From positions 1-64,000 of the forward strand of contig CAYNMV010000013.1 in the NCBI GenBank assembly GCA_964398315.1: a stretch of DNA of 64,000 nucleotides, written 5' to 3'. This document shows, piece by piece, positions 7,602 through 16,382 of this stretch. A program made the translations under genes and the position numbers. The stretch is from JADLCB01 sp964398315 (lineage in GTDB: Bacteria > Planctomycetota > Phycisphaerae > Tepidisphaerales > Tepidisphaeraceae). Under the pieces are notes generated by a model, which was given only the letters and a program-made list of their open reading frames with translations, had not been told where the DNA came from and searched no databases. Numbering within the stretch: position 1 is the first letter of the stretch; each line of letters starts with the position of its first letter.

Positions 7602-9548
7602 TTACCGGAGAAAATCCAGCAACGACAAGTTCAGTACGCGCCCGTTGGTCTGCAACGTCGCCTGGAGCGACAGTTGCAGCGTCTGGAAGCGCGTGATCGC
7701 ATCGGTGTAATCCGCATCCTCCAGGAGGCTGAGCATGCCCCGGGTGGCCAGGTTCTGCTCTTCCAGCCGCTCGGTACGGGCTTCCAGTTCCTGCACCCGC
7801 GCCCCGGTCTGGCCGCGCAGATTCACCAGGCGCTGATAGTCGCGCTCCAGCCCTTCACTGGCCTCGGTGATTGCCTTCTGATCGCCCGTCTGCAGGGCAT
7901 CGCGCAGCTTCGCGATGTTGCTGAACAGTCCTTCGGCCCGCACCGGGTGCACATCCCTGCCGGTGATGACATTGCCAGCCGCTTCCTGATCGAGGCCCAG
8001 ATCTTCCAGGGCGTGTGAGAAGTTCAGGTTCGCCAGCGTCAGTTGTCCCGCCCCGCCGGCGGTGTCGGTCAGGACGATGCCGTTGCCGACAGCAGCGAAG
8101 CTGGCCTGAACACCCGCGCCCGCCGCGGCGGTGCCGCCGGAGGCCAGGTTGATCGCCTCGATCACATCCTGGACGGTGACAGCGCTGCTCAGATCCACCT
8201 CGAAGGTGGTGCCATCACTGCGCGTGATTTTCAGATCATTGCCATCCGCCAGGCGTACGCCCCGGCCGCCGTTGAGCTGCGAAAGCTGCGATGACGGCTC
8301 AAAGCTGCGGATGCCCAGGTCGCCGGCGGTCGTACCGCCGTTCTCGCCGATGCGCAGTTCCGCGCCCTCGGTCGGGTTGTAGATGTTGATCCCGGTGCCG
8401 GCGGCGTTGATCTCAGCCCGCACCGCGGTGCCCGAGCCGTTGATGCGGTTGATCAAGTCCTCAACCGTGGTCGCACCGGCCAGGTCGATGGTCGCGGTCA
8501 TCAGGCCGTTGGTGATGGTGAACCCGCTGGCCAGATCGATCGGCGGCACGCTGCCGGGGGCCAGGTCGGTCAGGCGGGTCAGCGGCGTAACCCGGGCGCC
8601 CACATTCTGTCCGGCCAGCGCCACCCCCGCCCCCAGGGCGGTCGGCTGGAGGATGCCCAGGTCGCTGGCAGTGGTGCCGCCGCCAACTTCATTCACGCTG
8701 ATGGTCTCGGCCGGTGCGCCGCTGAGGGTCAGGCTTTTGCCATCGGCCCCGATCGCCGCGGTGATGCCGCCGACGCCGGCGCTGTTGATGGCGTTCACCA
8801 CATCGCCAATGGTATCAGCGCCGGACAGGTCAACGACGGCGGTGGTTGTGCCGTTGCTGAGAGCGATCGCGCCGCGGTTGATTCCCCGGCCGGTTGCACC
8901 GTTCAGGTCCACCAGCCGGGTCACTGTGCTGAGGGCCGGCGAGAGGTCACGGCTGCCTTCCACGCGGGTGGAGAGAGCGCCGAACACCTGATCGCCATCC
9001 ACCATGAAATTGAGAACGGTATTCTCGTCAAACTCGTTGCTGAGCGTCTGCTTGCTGCCCTGGAACTTGACCCCGCCGGCTTCTTCCACGAACGGCGGCT
9101 GGTCCTGCCGGGTTCCGCCGAACAGGTAGGTGCCCTGGAACTGCTTGTTGGCCAGGGTCAGTATCTGGCTGTACAGGCTCTTGACCACCGCCGCCGCGCC
9201 GATGCGCGAATCAGGCGGCACATCCGAGCCGACATTGGCCGCGGCGATCGACTGCGCCTCGCGCACCAGGTTCGTCAGGTCGTCGAGGGTTGAATCCACC
9301 TCGCCCAGGTGCAGCTTGGCCAGGTTGAGGTTGTCGCTGTAGGCGGCCCGCTTCTCCAGCGTCTTGCGCAGTTGCTGGGCTACCGCGGCATCCCCGGCAT
9401 CATCGCTGGGGGCAATCAGCCGCCGTCCGGTGGACAGCTCCTGCTGGACCTGCAACAGCTTCTTCTGCGTCGACGCAATCGTCGCCGTCGCCACATTGGT
9501 GCGAAGCAGGTTGCTGACACGGGCAAGTTGGATGCTGCTGATGGACAT
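7602..9548 (-). CDS. flgL: Flagellar hook-associated protein 3 (FlgL)
   Basis: FlgL forms the hook-filament junction with FlgK. The 648-residue protein starts MSISSIQLARVSNLLRTN and has the N-terminal coil with LSTGRRLIAPSDDAGDAA and a C-terminal coil ending LNLSLLDFLR. It is about twice the length of E. coli FlgL (317). The extra length is three successive Flagellin_IN-type repeats between about residues 210 and 510, each with a pattern like TTxVVDLSGADTIGDVVNAI. No clear ribosome-binding site precedes the ATG at 9548. It lies downstream of flgK. Confidence 0.93.
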   Translation of the reverse strand: MSISSIQLARVSNLLRTNVATATIASTQKKLLQVQQELSTGRRLIAPSDDAGDAAVAQQLRKTLEKRAAYSDNLNLAKLHLGEVDSTLDDLTNLVREAQSIAAANVGSDVPPDSRIGAAAVVKSLYSQILTLANKQFQGTYLFGGTRQDQPPFVEEAGGVKFQGSKQTLSNEFDENTVLNFMVDGDQVFGALSTRVEGSRDLSPALSTVTRLVDLNGATGRGINRGAIALSNGTTTAVVDLSGADTIGDVVNAINSAGVGGITAAIGADGKSLTLSGAPAETISVNEVGGGTTASDLGILQPTALGAGVALAGQNVGARVTPLTRLTDLAPGSVPPIDLASGFTITNGLMTATIDLAGATTVEDLINRINGSGTAVRAEINAAGTGINIYNPTEGAELRIGENGGTTAGDLGIRSFEPSSQLSQLNGGRGVRLADGNDLKITRSDGTTFEVDLSSAVTVQDVIEAINLASGGTAAAGAGVQASFAAVGNGIVLTDTAGGAGQLTLANLNFSHALEDLGLDQEAAGNVITGRDVHPVRAEGLFSNIAKLRDALQTGDQKAITEASEGLERDYQRLVNLRGQTGARVQELEARTERLEEQNLATRGMLSLLEDADYTDAITRFQTLQLSLQATLQTNGRVLNLSLLDFLR

Positions 9549-9552
9549 GGGA

Positions 9553-9791
9553 AGTTGCCTGTTACCAGTTGCCGACACGCCGTGCGATGGACCGCATGAA
9601 TCCTGCCAGAAGGTGTCCTGCTTCCTCCAACTTCAAAAGGGCCTCACCTGGAGCTGTGCGGTCCATGTATCCCAGTGGCCGTACCCGTTCGATCCGCGGT
9701 TCAATCTCCTGCCGGGCCCATTGCCCGCTGCCAGACAACCAGCTTCTTGTCGTGCGTGCCATGCGTTTCGTCTCACTGGCAACAGGCAACT
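9553..9791. repeat. Spacer with GTTGCC/GGCAAC repeats between flgL and flgK
   Basis: The 241-base gap contains AGTTGCC (9553-9559), CAGTTGCC (9566-9573) and, inverted at the other end, CTGGCAAC (9776-9783) and GGCAACT (9785-9791). The last one overlaps the flgK stop codon. The same motif recurs upstream of flgK. No gene is seen in the gap. Confidence 0.5.
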
Positions 9792-11490
9792 AGACCAGAC
9801 CCAGGATCGTCTGCATCAACTCATCCACCGCTGACACCAGGCGTGCAGCGCCCTGGAAGGCGCGCTGCTGGCGGATGAGGTTGATCGCCTCCTCGTCGAG
9901 GCTGACACCACTCAACGATTCGCGCTGGGCCTGCAGGGTCTGCTCCACCGCCAATGCCGCATCGGCATTGGTGCGGGCGGCGGCGGCGGCCACCGCCACA
10001 TCGTTCACCATGGCCTGGTACGATTCATTCAGATTTACCCCGCCCAGGCTCGCCAGCGCGACTTTCTCCATCCCGGCGATGGCGCGAGCGGTCTGGTTGT
10101 CCCCGGTGTCACCGTTGCCCGAGGCCGCGATCAGGGCCGGCGTGGTCTTGATAACCTGGTTCACCTGGATGTCGCGCGCGGTGGAGCCGGTGAAGAAGGT
10201 GTTGATGCCCAATGCGGCCAGGACGCCGCTGCTGTCCTGGCTGAAGCTGATCTCCACGTTGTCGCTGTCAGCGCTGATGCGAAGCTGGCCGCCGACAATG
10301 GCAGCGCTGATATCGGCGATGCCGTCAAGGTCACCGCGCAGGGAATCGAGCGAGGTCTCGGTCCCGGCGCCGTCCAGGTCCACCTGCACCATCGTGCTGG
10401 TCATCAGCCCGGTGGTCTTGTTCTTCACGTGGACGACGAAGCTGCCGTTGACAGGCTTGAAATCCAGGTCGGCCGCATCGCTGTTGAGCGCGGCAGTGGG
10501 ATCGGCTACCACCGTCGTGCCGGTAATGCTGGCAAATCCCTGCAAACCCTGTCCGGCGGCGTGCAGCTTGTTCACCTCATAAATGAATGCCCCGGCCAGC
10601 TGGTCGAGTCGATCGATGGTATTTTCCAGATGAGCCGAGCGCACCTGGCTGAGTGCGCCGATTTCGCCGCTGGTCAGCTTCATGCTGCCGCGATCAGCCT
10701 TGAAGATCACGGTGCTGACCAGCTTGCCATCGATGGTCTCCTGCTTGAGGGCCGCCCCGCGGTTGGTGGTGCCGATGACCAGCGGCTCAGAGCCGACGTA
10801 GACGTTGACGATACCACTGGATTCCTCAGTGGTGCGGATGTCAATTAACTGCGAAAGCTGCTTGAGCACCTGGTCGCGCTGATCGCGCAGGCCGTTGGCC
10901 TGGCCGGCAGCGCCGCCTTCGGCAACGACGATCTGCCGGTTCAGGTCCGCCACCTGCTGGGCGAGGCGATCGGCATCCGCGGTACGGGCCTGCAGGCGCT
11001 GATCAACATCGGTTTGCAGATTCGTGAAATTGGTGCGGAGGGTCTGGAACCATCCGGCCACGGCCTCGCCGGTCTGCACCACCACCTGCCGCAGACCGGC
11101 ATCCTGCGGCTTGTTGGCCAGGTTGCTCCAGGCATTGAAGAACTTGCTGAGCTGTGTGCTCAGGTCCTCATCGGTCAGCTCGTTGTAGACAGACTCGATG
11201 CGCCCCAGCCACTGCTGGAGGGTCGCCGTGCTTTCGGAATTGCTGATGCTGCCGCGCAGACGCCCCTCGAGCGCCTCATCGATCTGGCGCTGTACGCCCG
11301 CGAGGTTGATCCCCGTGCCCAGGAAGATGCCCGGCCGGTATTCCTGATCCTTGCTGGTGACTACCCGCGCCACCTGGCGCGTATAGTCCGGATTGCCGGC
11401 GTTGGCGATGTTGTTGCCGGTCACCTGCAACGCTGCCTGGTGCGTCGCGAGGGCTGATTTGCCGGCGTTGAGGGTTCCAATGAGGGACAT
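9790..11490 (-). CDS. flgK: Flagellar hook-associated protein 1 (FlgK)
   Basis: FlgK joins hook and filament together with FlgL. The 566-residue protein starts MSLIGTLNAGKSALATHQAA with the rod/hook family signature ALQVTGNNIANAGNPDYTRQ, and ends with the conserved C-terminal helix (LIRQQRAFQGAARLVSAVDE). Length is normal for the family. The ATG at 11490 has no obvious Shine-Dalgarno sequence. It lies directly downstream of the flgN chaperone gene, separated by 43 bases that contain two CAGTTGCC repeats. Confidence 0.96.
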   Translation of the reverse strand: MSLIGTLNAGKSALATHQAALQVTGNNIANAGNPDYTRQVARVVTSKDQEYRPGIFLGTGINLAGVQRQIDEALEGRLRGSISNSESTATLQQWLGRIESVYNELTDEDLSTQLSKFFNAWSNLANKPQDAGLRQVVVQTGEAVAGWFQTLRTNFTNLQTDVDQRLQARTADADRLAQQVADLNRQIVVAEGGAAGQANGLRDQRDQVLKQLSQLIDIRTTEESSGIVNVYVGSEPLVIGTTNRGAALKQETIDGKLVSTVIFKADRGSMKLTSGEIGALSQVRSAHLENTIDRLDQLAGAFIYEVNKLHAAGQGLQGFASITGTTVVADPTAALNSDAADLDFKPVNGSFVVHVKNKTTGLMTSTMVQVDLDGAGTETSLDSLRGDLDGIADISAAIVGGQLRISADSDNVEISFSQDSSGVLAALGINTFFTGSTARDIQVNQVIKTTPALIAASGNGDTGDNQTARAIAGMEKVALASLGGVNLNESYQAMVNDVAVAAAAARTNADAALAVEQTLQAQRESLSGVSLDEEAINLIRQQRAFQGAARLVSAVDELMQTILGLV

Positions 11491-11496
11491 AGTGAG

Positions 11497-11520
11497 CAGT
11501 TGCCAGTAGTCAGTTGCCAG
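11497..11520. repeat. Direct CAGTTGCC repeats upstream of flgK
   Basis: CAGTTGCC occurs at 11497-11504 and 11511-11518, separated by AGTAGT. The same element occurs in the gap on the other side of flgK. Confidence 0.5.
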
Positions 11521-11533
11521 GGGGGGCTTTGCC

Positions 11534-12025
11534 TCACCCGACGGCGTTCATCACTCCAATACGCTGGGACACCTTGGGGACCCCGGCTTTCGTGTAGACG
11601 CCCGTTCGTTCCGTTGCCCCGGCCAGCAGGCGCACCGCGGTGTTCAGATGGCCGAGGACCGCGCCGGCCAGGCGTGAAGCGACATACGTCCTGCCGGCGA
11701 TCTGGCCGGCGATGGCCTTCAGCTCATCGCGCAGGGCCAGCAGCGACTTGCCGTGGGCCGGATGCAGCTCGGCCAGGCGCTGGAGGTTCAATTCACCGCT
11801 GATGCGCTGCGCGCGGGCGATCTGCTGCACCAGGCCGCGGCGGCGGTTTTCCATCGCGGCGATGCGCGTGCGGGCCGCCTCCTGCAGCTTGGCGCTGTCA
11901 TCCATGGCCTTCAGATCCATCTGGCGCATCGCCTGCGCATGAGCATCCACATGCTTCAGCAGCTTGCGATGCTCGACGATGAGCTGACGCAGCAGATGCT
12001 CAATTTCCAAGATCTGGCGAGACAT
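11534..12025 (-). CDS. flgN: FlgN-like flagellar export chaperone
   Basis: FlgN escorts FlgK and FlgL to the export gate. The 163-residue product starts MSRQILEIEHLLRQLIVEHR and is almost entirely helical, with long amphipathic heptads, as in FlgN. Assignment rests on this pattern, its length and its position immediately upstream of flgK. Its start lies inside the end of the flgJ-type gene (26-base overlap), indicating translational coupling. GAGGGTGC precedes the ATG at 12025. Confidence 0.85.
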   Translation of the reverse strand: MSRQILEIEHLLRQLIVEHRKLLKHVDAHAQAMRQMDLKAMDDSAKLQEAARTRIAAMENRRRGLVQQIARAQRISGELNLQRLAELHPAHGKSLLALRDELKAIAGQIAGRTYVASRLAGAVLGHLNTAVRLLAGATERTGVYTKAGVPKVSQRIGVMNAVG

Positions 12026-12623
12026 GCACCCTCACATTCTCAAAAGGGTTCGGCCCTTCAGGGCGTGGATGGGCGGCCCGATCCTCTTCCTGCATCGCCT
12101 GCCGATACCGGCCGCTCATCTTCTCCAGATGCCTGACGATGCTCTGGACCAGGCCATTGCCCGAGCCACTGGCCATGCGATCGGCCAGGTGCTGGTCCAT
12201 CAGGCTGTGAAACATCTCACCGCCGCGGCCGCCGCTGAACAGTTCGCTCTTGAACGGGCTGTTTCGCATCTGTTTGAGCATGGCGCCGAAGAAGGTCTGG
12301 CTGACCAGCTTCTGGGCCTGTCGAGTCAGTTCCTGACGGCGGGTGTCGTCGATGGCTTCGGCCTGGGCCTGCTCGCTTTCATCGCGCTGGGCGCGGTTGA
12401 GGCCCGCGATGGCGGCCGCAAGCTGCGGCGCCATGCGAAAGTGGTTCAAATCAGACAGAAGCTGGTCGGAACCGACGGTTGCGGCATTCAGGCCGTCATG
12501 CCCCCCGGCCGTGGCACTGGCCAGGGCGTTGATCGCCGCGAATGCCGCGCCACCATAAGGCGAGCGCTCCCTGTGACTGGCGAAGGACGCGGCGTTGAGA
12601 TGATTTGTAGTTGATCCAATCAT
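12000..12623 (-). CDS. flgJ: Rod-binding protein, FlgJ N-terminal domain only
   Basis: FlgJ caps the growing flagellar rod. The 207-residue protein has the rod-binding signature FFGAMLKQMRNSPFKS followed by ELFSGGRGGEMFHSLMDQHL around residues 130-165. The muramidase domain found in E. coli FlgJ is absent, as in many non-enteric bacteria, so another enzyme must open the wall for the rod. The start MIGSTTNHLNAAS at 12623 has GGAGACGCTC just upstream. It sits between flgI and flgN and overlaps flgN. Confidence 0.9.
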   Translation of the reverse strand: MIGSTTNHLNAASFASHRERSPYGGAAFAAINALASATAGGHDGLNAATVGSDQLLSDLNHFRMAPQLAAAIAGLNRAQRDESEQAQAEAIDDTRRQELTRQAQKLVSQTFFGAMLKQMRNSPFKSELFSGGRGGEMFHSLMDQHLADRMASGSGNGLVQSIVRHLEKMSGRYRQAMQEEDRAAHPRPEGPNPFENVRVHVSPDLGN

Positions 12624-12760
12624 GAGCGTCTCCGACGCTTCGTCCCGAGGCAGCATGGGCCGCTGGCCCATGTTTTCTCCAGAATCCACGGGCACGCTGC
12701 CCGCGCCACCTCATTGCCTGCATTCACCGCACCCGGCCAGGGCAGGGTGGACTGCCATAC

Positions 12761-13831
12761 CTATTCCACGATCAGCTTCGCATGCAGCTTGCCGCTCTTG
12801 TGCAGCTCCTTGACGATGGTGATGCGATCCTCGGCCGGCACCTTGAGCTGATCGAGGGCGGCCACCAGATCACGCAGCTTGGCGCCGCCCTGGCCGGTGG
12901 TGTCGAGCGCGATGGCTTCACGGTTGCTGACCACCGGGGTCCGCGGCGTGGGCACCGGGGCAGGCATTACCGTCTGGATCGTCAGGCCGCGATGGCTGAT
13001 GACCACCGGCGAAATTTCCACATCGCCGGTGACGATCATGGTGCCGGTCTTCTCGTTGATGACCACCCGCGCTTCGGTCGGCAGCATCGGCACCGGCAGG
13101 CGCTGGACCCGGCTGATGAAGCTGTCCGGCCGCTCACGCTCGCCCGGGGGGATGATCACATCAATGATCGTTTCGCTGCGGACGAAGGCGAGGGTCTCAC
13201 CCTGGGTGTTCTCGGCATCGTTGATGATCTTGGCGATCGTGCTGGCGGTGGTCCAGTTGGCCGCCGAAGGCTCGAGCACGAGGGTGAACTGCCCGTTGTC
13301 GATGGTGTGGGCCGGCATGTCCCACTCCATGATCGCGCCGCGCTTGACAACGCCAACCGTGGGGATGGCCGGGTTTTCGATGGTGATTGGCCCGGCCGCC
13401 AGGGCGTAAGGCAGGCCGTTGGGGGCCATCATGCCGGTGGGACCGAGCAGCGGCGTGACGTAAAGCCGCCCACCGGCCAGGCTCTTAGCCCCGCCCATGG
13501 TCATCACGTAGACATCCAGCTCATCGCCGTTGACTGCCCCGCTGGCCGGCACGGTTGCCTGAAGCATGACCACCGCCACGTTCTGGGCGTTGGTCAGCTC
13601 TTCGACATTCACGTTGTTGTTGAACTTGCGCAGCATGGTCGCCAGCGGCCGGATGGCCGGGGCGAACTTCCCGCCGTCGCCGGTGCCCTTAAGACCAACG
13701 ACCAGCCCCATGCCGGTCAGCACGTTGGAGCGCTGCCCGCTCATGCGCGTGATGTCTGCGACCTTCACGGCCGACACGGGTGCTGCCGTGAGCAGGAGCA
13801 GGGCGAGGATAAGGGTCTTCCTGACAATCAT
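12761..13831 (-). CDS. flgI: Flagellar P-ring protein FlgI
   Basis: FlgI forms the periplasmic P ring that acts as a bushing in the peptidoglycan. The 356-residue protein starts MIVRKTLILALLLLTAAPVS, a cleavable signal peptide, and continues with the family motifs RSNVLTGMGLVVGLKGTGDG, NVAVVMLQATVP and ARVVINEKTGTMIVTGDVEI. Length is typical. The start has GGAG upstream. Presence of P- and L-ring genes shows that the cell has a peptidoglycan layer and an outer membrane. Confidence 0.97.
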   Translation of the reverse strand: MIVRKTLILALLLLTAAPVSAVKVADITRMSGQRSNVLTGMGLVVGLKGTGDGGKFAPAIRPLATMLRKFNNNVNVEELTNAQNVAVVMLQATVPASGAVNGDELDVYVMTMGGAKSLAGGRLYVTPLLGPTGMMAPNGLPYALAAGPITIENPAIPTVGVVKRGAIMEWDMPAHTIDNGQFTLVLEPSAANWTTASTIAKIINDAENTQGETLAFVRSETIIDVIIPPGERERPDSFISRVQRLPVPMLPTEARVVINEKTGTMIVTGDVEISPVVISHRGLTIQTVMPAPVPTPRTPVVSNREAIALDTTGQGGAKLRDLVAALDQLKVPAEDRITIVKELHKSGKLHAKLIVE

Positions 13832-13858
13832 GACGGCTCCGCCGTGCGTGAGTAAAGC

Positions 13859-13922
13859 GTGATGCGTGATGGATGAGGCATCGCCCTTGCGGATGCCGAT
13901 GCATCATCCATTCACCCATCAC
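13859..13922. repeat. Long imperfect hairpin in the flgI-flgH gap
   Basis: A 25-base arm (13859-13883, beginning GTGATGCGTGATGG) pairs with a 26-base arm (13897-13922) around a 13-base loop, with only a few mismatches. The hairpin fills almost all of the 99-base gap. Related TGATG-rich motifs in inverted pairs occur in the flgA-flgG gap and upstream of flgF. Confidence 0.6.
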
Positions 13923-13930
13923 ACTCTTCG

Positions 13931-14725
13931 TCAGAACGGGTTGACAAAGTCCAATAATTTCGGCAGCCAGCCGCGTTTGGTGGACTGGGTGACAGCACCA
14001 CGGGTCACTTTCTGCAGCTCCATGTCAAACAACTGGGTGCTCAGGACGGTGTTGTCGGCGGTGACATCCTCTACCCGGCAGATGCCGCTGAGGATCAGCT
14101 TCACCTCATCATCATCGGTGCGCAGGGTCTTGCGGGCCTGGAGCACGAGCGTGCCGTTGGGCTTCACATCCACCACCTCGGCCTGGATGCGCGCGGTGAT
14201 GGAGTCGGTGCGCTCCGAGCTGCCCTCGCCCTTGAACTCGCGGTTGCCGCCGAGGCGGACGGATGGCGGCGTGTTGCGAATCCCCTCACCACTGAGGGCG
14301 AAGTCGGACAGCCGGAAGCGGATCCATTCATCCACCCGTGCCTGGAACTCGTATTCCTTGCTCAGGTCCGTGGTCCCCTCGTGCTTCGATTCGCTCTCCT
14401 CGCGCACGATGATCTGCACCAGATCATGCTTTTGGATCACCTTGGGCTCGGGCGGCGGAACATCGTAGAAGCTGAACGGGTTGGCATGGCCCGCCGGCGG
14501 CGCGGGCGGCACGGTTGCCTGTAACAGTGATCCCCCACTGCTGCGCATGCGCTGATCGACCGACGCCGGATCCATGGGCAGGGTGGGCTGGGGGATGCGC
14601 GGCGGCGGGGTTGTGGTGTTGGCCGGCGTGGCCTGCTGTGCCTGCGCGGCCTGTTGGCCCGGCGCGGCCTGAGCCAGCAGGACCAGCGGAATCAGCGCCA
14701 GGAGAGGGAGGCTGTGTCGGATCAT
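13931..14725 (-). CDS. flgH: Flagellar L-ring protein FlgH (no lipobox)
   Basis: FlgH forms the outer-membrane L ring. The 264-residue protein starts MIRHSLPLLALIPLVLLAQA, a signal peptide, followed by a Pro/Gln-rich linker and the conserved domain (KHDLVQIIVREESESKHEG; NGTLVLQARKTLRTDDDEV). E. coli FlgH is a lipoprotein with a cysteine just after its signal peptide; here there is no cysteine in the first 200 residues, so the protein is probably not lipidated. GGAG precedes the start at 14725 by about ten bases. It lies between flgA and flgI. Confidence 0.95.
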   Translation of the reverse strand: MIRHSLPLLALIPLVLLAQAAPGQQAAQAQQATPANTTTPPPRIPQPTLPMDPASVDQRMRSSGGSLLQATVPPAPPAGHANPFSFYDVPPPEPKVIQKHDLVQIIVREESESKHEGTTDLSKEYEFQARVDEWIRFRLSDFALSGEGIRNTPPSVRLGGNREFKGEGSSERTDSITARIQAEVVDVKPNGTLVLQARKTLRTDDDEVKLILSGICRVEDVTADNTVLSTQLFDMELQKVTRGAVTQSTKRGWLPKLLDFVNPF

Positions 14726-14797
14726 GATTTTCGCACTCCAGTTATGCCGGGATGCCGCCCTGGGCCAGCCGCATCCCATCGGGACGGCGCGGATTCA

Positions 14798-16081
14798 TCA
14801 CCCGCCCAGGGTCGCTTCCTGCGGGCCAGTCATCACGACTTCAAAAATGTCGCGGGTGGCTTCGTTGCGGACGCGGATGGTCTGGCCAAAGGTGCCGGCT
14901 TCCAGGGCGCGGGCGACGGTCTTGAGCTGCACACCACCCTGCTTCAGTGAAACCGTGACCAGTTGCCCGGAGCGCACCAGCGGCACCGCCTGCACCAGGC
15001 GGGCGGTCATCACCGTGCCGGGCTTCAGCTCCATCGCCGCCATGTTCCCAACCACCTGCTCGCGGGTCAGCAGCGGCTGGTCGTCAAGCCGGTCAACCAG
15101 CGTACGGCGATCAATCACATCCTCAGCACGGATGATCTGCTTGTAGGCCAGCGGCTGGGTGACGACGACCTGCTGCTGCCAGCAGCGGGCAGTGGCAATG
15201 ATGTCGTGTTTTTGCGTCTTGCCATCAGCGCCAATAATGACCTCCCACGCCACATTGCCGAGATTGCGCCCCCGCTTGAGAGTCACGTGGAACTGGAAAT
15301 GCGGCTCGACCCGGTTCAGCAGATGCTGATCCTGCGGGCGAAAATCCACGACCAGTTGCTCAGGCTCAACCCCCACGGCAGCGGCCAGATCGGCGATCAG
15401 CAGATCCTTGAGCGTGCGAAAAACCGGACGCTCAGCCGGCTCGGTGGGCGAGGGAATCGGCCGCTCGGTCACGATCGCATAAGGCTGGCGCTGGGCGGGA
15501 TCAGACGGCACCGGCGAAGCGACCGCCCCCGTCGACTGCGGCGCAGGCGCGGCCTGGGCCGTGGTTTCAACATCGGCGGTGGCCGCCGCAGGGATGGCCG
15601 GCGCGGTCTCCCGGGCCGTTACCCACTGCCGCAACGCATCGCCTTCATCGAACTGCACATCCCGCCGGGCAACCGTGCAGACGGTCGAACCGACGAATCG
15701 GATGCGCCCCAGGTTCACACCGGCATCGTGCAGGGTGCTCTTGATCTCATCGAGGCTGATCGTGCGATAGGGCGCACCACTGGCCAGCCGCATCAGCACC
15801 AGGTTTTCCAGGGCGGCGAAGGTATCGTTATCGCGCTCGGCCCAGCGGCAGATGTGCTTGAGCGTCACCTCGGTGCCGATGACCGTCACCTCGGCGCGCA
15901 GCTCCAGCGTGCCGCCGCGCAGACCGGCATCCGGCGGGACGAATCGCACCGGCGCTTCACCCGGCAGCATCTGACCGAACCCCCACTGCGCCAGCAGTGT
16001 CTGCGTGGCCCAGGCGAGGAGCGTGATGGCGATCAGCAGGCGAATCCGCGCCCGCGTGCCGAGTGGTTTGCCGTGGTACAT
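14798..16081 (-). CDS. flgA: Flagellar basal body P-ring formation protein FlgA
   Basis: FlgA is the periplasmic chaperone for P-ring assembly. The 427-residue protein starts MYHGKPLGTRARIRLLIAIT with an N-terminal membrane segment or signal peptide. The C-terminal third is the SAF/FlgA domain (KQIIRAEDVIDRRTLVDRL; VRSGQLVTVSLKQGGVQL; GQTIRVRNEATRDIFE). It is about twice the length of E. coli FlgA, with an added Ala/Pro-rich linker near residues 155-205. GGAGG lies upstream of the ATG at 16081. Confidence 0.93.
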   Translation of the reverse strand: MYHGKPLGTRARIRLLIAITLLAWATQTLLAQWGFGQMLPGEAPVRFVPPDAGLRGGTLELRAEVTVIGTEVTLKHICRWAERDNDTFAALENLVLMRLASGAPYRTISLDEIKSTLHDAGVNLGRIRFVGSTVCTVARRDVQFDEGDALRQWVTARETAPAIPAAATADVETTAQAAPAPQSTGAVASPVPSDPAQRQPYAIVTERPIPSPTEPAERPVFRTLKDLLIADLAAAVGVEPEQLVVDFRPQDQHLLNRVEPHFQFHVTLKRGRNLGNVAWEVIIGADGKTQKHDIIATARCWQQQVVVTQPLAYKQIIRAEDVIDRRTLVDRLDDQPLLTREQVVGNMAAMELKPGTVMTARLVQAVPLVRSGQLVTVSLKQGGVQLKTVARALEAGTFGQTIRVRNEATRDIFEVVMTGPQEATLGG

Positions 16082-16102
16082 GGTGGCGACCTCCTGTCGC
16101 TG

Positions 16103-16380
16103 TGATGACTTATGACTAATGCGTGATGAGTCGCTTTCCTTACGGCGGACGTCTTTCCTGGTGACGTTGCGCCTCAACGGATGCTCAACATCCAGAGCCC
16201 CATGTCGCTCGGAGCCCACCTCTGCACAGGATGCCCTTGCGCGTAACCTCGCCGACCCATTTCGTCAGCCCGCGGGCTTCCTGCCGTGCCGCCAGGTCCT
16301 CGAATCTCCCACTGCTCGCCATGGCCAGTCTCATCACGATCCCGGCGATCCAGTACGCATCATGAATCACCCATCACCAC
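16103..16380. repeat. TGATG-type inverted motifs at both ends of the flgA-flgG gap
   Basis: The 301-base gap 16082-16382 holds no gene that I can support. One end (16103-16133) carries TGATGACTTATGACTAATGC followed by GTGATGAG, and the other end (16358-16380) carries the reverse-oriented CATCATGAATCACCCATCAC. Composition is similar to the hairpin between flgI and flgH. Confidence 0.45.
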
Positions 16381-16382
16381 CG

